This document shows positions 61,866 through 64,000 of a stretch of DNA of 64,000 bases, one piece after another (position 1 is the stretch's first letter; each line of letters begins with the position of its first letter). Made by a program: the position numbers and the translations under genes. A model generated the notes under the pieces. It was not told the origin of the DNA and did no database searches. It was given only the letters and a program-made list of their open reading frames with translations. Source of the DNA: Candidatus Fusicatenibacter intestinigallinarum (GTDB lineage Bacteria > Bacillota > Clostridia > Lachnospirales > Lachnospiraceae); assembly GCA_019119555.1 (NCBI GenBank), contig DWWU01000036.1, positions 51,294 to 115,293 of the forward strand. Reading direction: 5' to 3'.

Positions 61866-61935
61866 TCACTAGCTATTAGAGATTATATTAACGATTCACC
61901 TTCAATATAATCTGTAATAGCTGGTGAATTTTTTT
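61866..61935 (+). promoter_or_regulatory. Long hairpin in the csp leader, attenuator or thermosensor candidate
   Basis: A 24-base arm TCACTAGCTATTAGAGATTA plus TATT pairs with AATATAATCTGTAATAGCTG plus GTGA (two non-canonical positions) around a 14-base loop, followed by seven T's. It lies between the promoter and the ribosome binding site, as expected for a transcription attenuator or a cold-responsive leader. Confidence 0.75.
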
Positions 61936-62015
61936 CTCCGAAAAACTTCGCCCGCTTACGGTGAGCAGGTCTCGCCGACATCACGTTTATTTATTTTCTA
62001 TGGAGGTAACACACA

Positions 62016-62216
62016 ATGAACAAGGGAACTGTAAAATGGTTTAATGCAGAGAAAGGCTATGGCTTCATCACCGGAGAAGACGGAAACGACGTTTTCGTAC
62101 ACTTTTCCGCAATTCAGGGCGAAGGCTTCAAGACTCTGGACGAAGGCCAGGCTGTAACCTACGATCTGACCGAAGGCGCTCGCGGAATGCAGGCTGCCAA
62201 CGTTGTAAAATGCTGA
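62016..62216 (+). CDS. Cold-shock protein (CspA family)
   Basis: A 66-residue nucleic-acid-binding OB-fold protein with both RNP motifs, KGYGFIT and DVFVHFSAI, and the start [20 protein letters not shown] precedes the ATG at eight bases. It probably acts as an RNA chaperone at low temperature. The long structured leader and the strong terminator fit csp genes in general. Confidence 0.97.
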   Translation: MNKGTVKWFNAEKGYGFITGEDGNDVFVHFSAIQGEGFKTLDEGQAVTYDLTEGARGMQAANVVKC

Positions 62217-62257
62217 TCGTCTCCGACGAAAGCGTACACATTTGAGCCGTTTGCTCA

Positions 62258-62306
62258 AAAAAACAGGGGGACCGCTGTTTTCCATACAGCAGTCCCCCTG
62301 TTTTTA
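62258..62306. terminator. Bidirectional terminator
   Basis: AAAACAGGGGGACCGCTG-TTTTCCATA-CAGC and AGTCCCCCTGTTTTT form a strong stem with A and T runs on both sides, between the convergent csp gene and the 62314 gene. Confidence 0.93.
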
Positions 62307-62313
62307 TCTTACA

Positions 62314-62595
62314 TTACTCAGTCTGGGCAGTATCCGTGTCTTCCAGAGAAGAACTGATCTCAGACAGATAATCCTGAATTCCCGTCACGTTCATCGTCGT
62401 CGTGACAGCCTCACGCTCGCTCTCCCTTTGTGCCTGCACGTTGCTGTAAACTGCCATGGAAAACCAGGCGATCAGCCCTCCAAGCACCAGTACCGTTGCC
62501 GTACACTCCAGACGGAACAGCCATTTCTCGCGGCGCATAATCTTCTGACGACTTGCTTTCTCTTTTTTATATTTGTCAACTTTTTCCTGACTCAT
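62314..62595 (-). CDS. Single-pass membrane protein of unknown function
   Basis: A 93-residue protein from the ATG at 62595: a basic N-terminus (MSQEKVDKYKKEKASRQKIM), one membrane helix (TATVLVLGGLIAWFSMAVYSNV), then a Glu/Thr-rich part (GIQDYLSEISSSLEDTDTAQ). I do not recognise a family; the layout suggests a membrane-anchored protein with a cytoplasmic basic start. It is monocistronic, with AGGAAGTCAGAAG upstream. Confidence 0.7.
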   Translation of the reverse strand: MSQEKVDKYKKEKASRQKIMRREKWLFRLECTATVLVLGGLIAWFSMAVYSNVQAQRESEREAVTTTMNVTGIQDYLSEISSSLEDTDTAQTE

Positions 62596-62717
62596 CTTCT
62601 GACTTCCTTTCCAGCGCTGTAATACTTTCCGCCGTTTCACACGGCTGCATAATTATTTTTGATTATACTACAGATTCCGTCAAAAGAAAAGCCTTTAATC
62701 ACCAAAATCCATATGAC

Positions 62718-62773
62718 CGGTGGAACAGTTCAGCTGGCTGAACTGCTACTGACCGGTTACCGTTCAGCCTCAG
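62718..62773. repeat. GTTCAG palindrome plus half-copy reaching the degV stop codon
   Basis: GGAACAGTTCAGCTGGCTGA and ACTGCTACTGACCGG are followed by GTTACCGTTCAGCCTCAG. The degV stop codon (62770-62772) is formed by the end of this half-copy. Confidence 0.8.
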
Positions 62774-63609
62774 ATCACCACGATCACACCGCCGTCGTTG
62801 GCGTACATACTGCTTACTCCCCGTGTGTCCAGAATAAAGGAATCCTTCACATGGATTCTCTCAAGAATCGCATCTCTGACGATCTCCGCGCGCTCCGGAC
62901 AATTACAGTGAGAAATTGCCAGTACCTTTTTCTCCGGTTCCCTGACGTCCTTCACAATGTAATCCACCATCTTCATCAGCGCTTTATTGATTCCCCGCGC
63001 CTGATCCAGCTGACAGATCGTCCCTTCCGGCGTAGAGCCCATCACCGGCTTGATTTTCAGCGCTGTCGCCACAAAGGCTTTCAGATTGGAAAGACGTCCG
63101 TTCTTTCTGAGCGTCTCAAGATTTTCCAGCACGAAATACGTATTCTGCCCGGAAATATACTGCTCCACAGTGTCAACCAGCTGCCCGAAAGGCATCCCCT
63201 CTTTTTCACACTCTGCGATTTTTCTTACGATCAGGGTTTCTCCCACAGAAGCGCTTCTGGAATTAAACACATGGATTTTCTTTGTCCCATCCTGTTCCAT
63301 CGCCAGACTTCTGCCCAGCATCGCGCTGTTATAGGAGCCGCTCAGCTCGGAGGAGAGCGTCACCGCATACTGATGATCCTCTTCTCCCTCAAAAGCTTTC
63401 TGATACACTTCCGGGGACGGACATGCAGATTTGGGGCATTCCGGACAGGCCGCAACCTTTGCCAGAAAACTTTTCTGATCAAATGTCTCATCATCGACAA
63501 TCGTCTCTCCGCCAACCTCAAGGGTCAGGGACGCGGTCTCAATTCCCGGATCTCTCCTCATCTCCTCCGTCAGTTCGCAGCAACTGTCTGCAATAATATG
63601 ATAGGACAT
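62770..63609 (-). CDS. DegV family fatty-acid-binding protein
   Basis: A 279-residue protein. IIADSCCELTEEMR starts the first domain, GVETASLTLEVGGETIVDDETF-like sequence follows, YAVTLSSELSGSYNSAMLGR holds the Thr/Ser ligand loop, and VFNSRSASVGETLIVRKIAEC and GRLSNLKAFVATALKIKPVM complete the fold. DegV (FakB-type) proteins carry fatty acids for phosphorylation by FakA. The Cys pair in ACPECPKSACPSP near 72-82 is a small variation. It is monocistronic behind its own promoter. Confidence 0.93.
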   Translation of the reverse strand: MSYHIIADSCCELTEEMRRDPGIETASLTLEVGGETIVDDETFDQKSFLAKVAACPECPKSACPSPEVYQKAFEGEEDHQYAVTLSSELSGSYNSAMLGRSLAMEQDGTKKIHVFNSRSASVGETLIVRKIAECEKEGMPFGQLVDTVEQYISGQNTYFVLENLETLRKNGRLSNLKAFVATALKIKPVMGSTPEGTICQLDQARGINKALMKMVDYIVKDVREPEKKVLAISHCNCPERAEIVRDAILERIHVKDSFILDTRGVSSMYANDGGVIVVI

Positions 63610-63704
63610 AACTCATACCTCCAAAATCTCTCGATCTTCTATCCATATCTTTCGCACAGCCAGATAGCCGTGTCAACATCTCATCATCTGGTTTTAATAA
63701 CTAC

Positions 63705-63733
63705 ATTCTATGATAGCATACTCTTACTGCCAA
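63705..63733 (-). promoter_or_regulatory. Promoter of the degV gene
   Basis: On the minus strand TTGGCA and TAGAAT are separated by 17 bases, about 95 bases before the start. Confidence 0.6.
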
Positions 63734-63861
63734 TGCAAAACATTTTTGCTGTCTTTTTTTCTTTTTTTGAGGTATACTAATTATATCGAACACGAAACGG
63801 AACCGCCCCGTCTGCATGTTCTGACCGTATCATCGGAAAGCAGGCAGGCCATTTTGTACAT

Positions 63862-63887
63862 ATTATACAGAAAGCTTCCTGTATAAT
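63862..63887. promoter_or_regulatory. Inverted repeat over a TATAAT box
   Basis: ATTATACAG-AAAGCTTC-CTGTATAAT is a perfect 9-base-arm palindrome. The right arm contains TATAAT reading toward the right edge, so it may be an operator over a promoter, or a mobile-element end. Confidence 0.5.
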
Positions 63888-63913
63888 TTAAATCAAGGAG
63901 TTGACCAAAGAAA

Positions 63914-63981
63914 ATACCTCAAGTAAATTTAGATTATTACTGACCTGGCGAGTTGGTAAAATCTAAAAATACAAGAGGTAT
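63914..63981 (+). other. Structured leader just before a truncated ORF
   Basis: An outer pair ATACCTC/GAGGTAT encloses an inner pair TTTAGATT/AATCTAAA; the loop reads ATTACTGACCTGGCGAGTTG followed by GTA. It covers the ribosome binding site (AGAGGT) of the following start codon, so folding would control access to it. Confidence 0.5.
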
Positions 63982-63986
63982 CTGAA

Positions 63987-64000
63987 ATGAATAGTAAAAC
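63987..64000 (+). CDS. Start of a truncated ORF
   Basis: ATG at 63987 with AGAGGTATCTGAA before it; only MNSKT can be read before the window ends. Its identity is unknown. Confidence 0.3.

Noticed and set aside
7814..62773. The repeated palindromes as a CRISPR array
   Set aside because: Copies are scattered over 55 kb, not regularly spaced, and differ in length; no cas genes are present.

Overview
The window looks like a chromosomal segment of a gut-type anaerobic Firmicute, most likely family Lachnospiraceae. This is inferred from the moderate G+C, the strong AGGAGG ribosome binding sites, the paired glgC/glgD ADP-glucose pyrophosphorylase subunits, the PyrK/PyrD-type NAD-linked dihydroorotate dehydrogenase, and a selenium-dependent molybdenum hydroxylase maturation set. 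No species is named because no rRNA or other marker is present. No prophage, integrase or CRISPR array is visible; a possible mobile-element end lies at the right edge.

Left part (1-13.0 kb). A disturbed stretch comes first: a radical SAM fragment and an ftsH gene with an internal deletion. Next are a helical hypothetical protein, a YfcC-type transporter with an M20 peptidase, and a large fusion of two ADP-ribose hydrolase domains (PARG-like plus ARH-like). A two-component system (response regulator, histidine kinase) and an ABC exporter (ATPase, FtsX-type permease) follow.

Middle-left (13.1-29.9 kb). A phosphonate uptake and cleavage operon (phnX, an iron alcohol dehydrogenase, phnD, phnC, phnE, phnE) lies downstream of a DeoR-type regulator that is coupled to a DUF262/HNH putative defence nuclease. 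Then come an MFS transporter, a RelB/DinJ antitoxin with a decayed YoeB toxin, rlmD-type rRNA methyltransferase, a MATE transporter, small membrane and YdcF proteins, three tRNA genes (Val, Met, Met), a HIT protein, and an AraC regulator divergent from a 40-codon ORF.

Middle-right (30.0-45.4 kb). A selenium/molybdenum cofactor island surrounds glgC-glgD: xdhC-like; yqeC, DUF3343, a class V aminotransferase (cysteine desulfurase/selenocysteine lyase type), modC, modB, modA, mogA, MOSC, moaA, moaC, a molybdopterin-binding protein, yqeB, yedF, selD and a ModE-type regulator. All are on the minus strand. A palindrome ending in CGTTAT/ATAACG precedes the regulator and looks like its operator. The set covers molybdate import, molybdopterin steps, selenium activation and hydroxylase maturation, but no structural hydroxylase and no moaD/moaE are present here.

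Right part (45.4-64 kb). An AEC permease, purE-purM-purN-purD with a clear promoter and paired operator-like palindromes, a flavodoxin/membrane pair, a GNAT, an M29 aminopeptidase, an HD phosphohydrolase, VanZ, and the pyrimidine genes pyrC-pyrF-pyrK-pyrD-pyrE follow. A cold-shock gene with a long hairpin leader, a DegV protein and a truncated ORF behind a structured leader end the window.

A striking feature at all scales is a family of intergenic palindromes around the core GTTCAGCNNGCTGAAC, about twenty copies, several of which carry the stop codon of the neighbouring gene. A second family is a 100-base two-hairpin element with two copies (5.4 kb and 33.7 kb).
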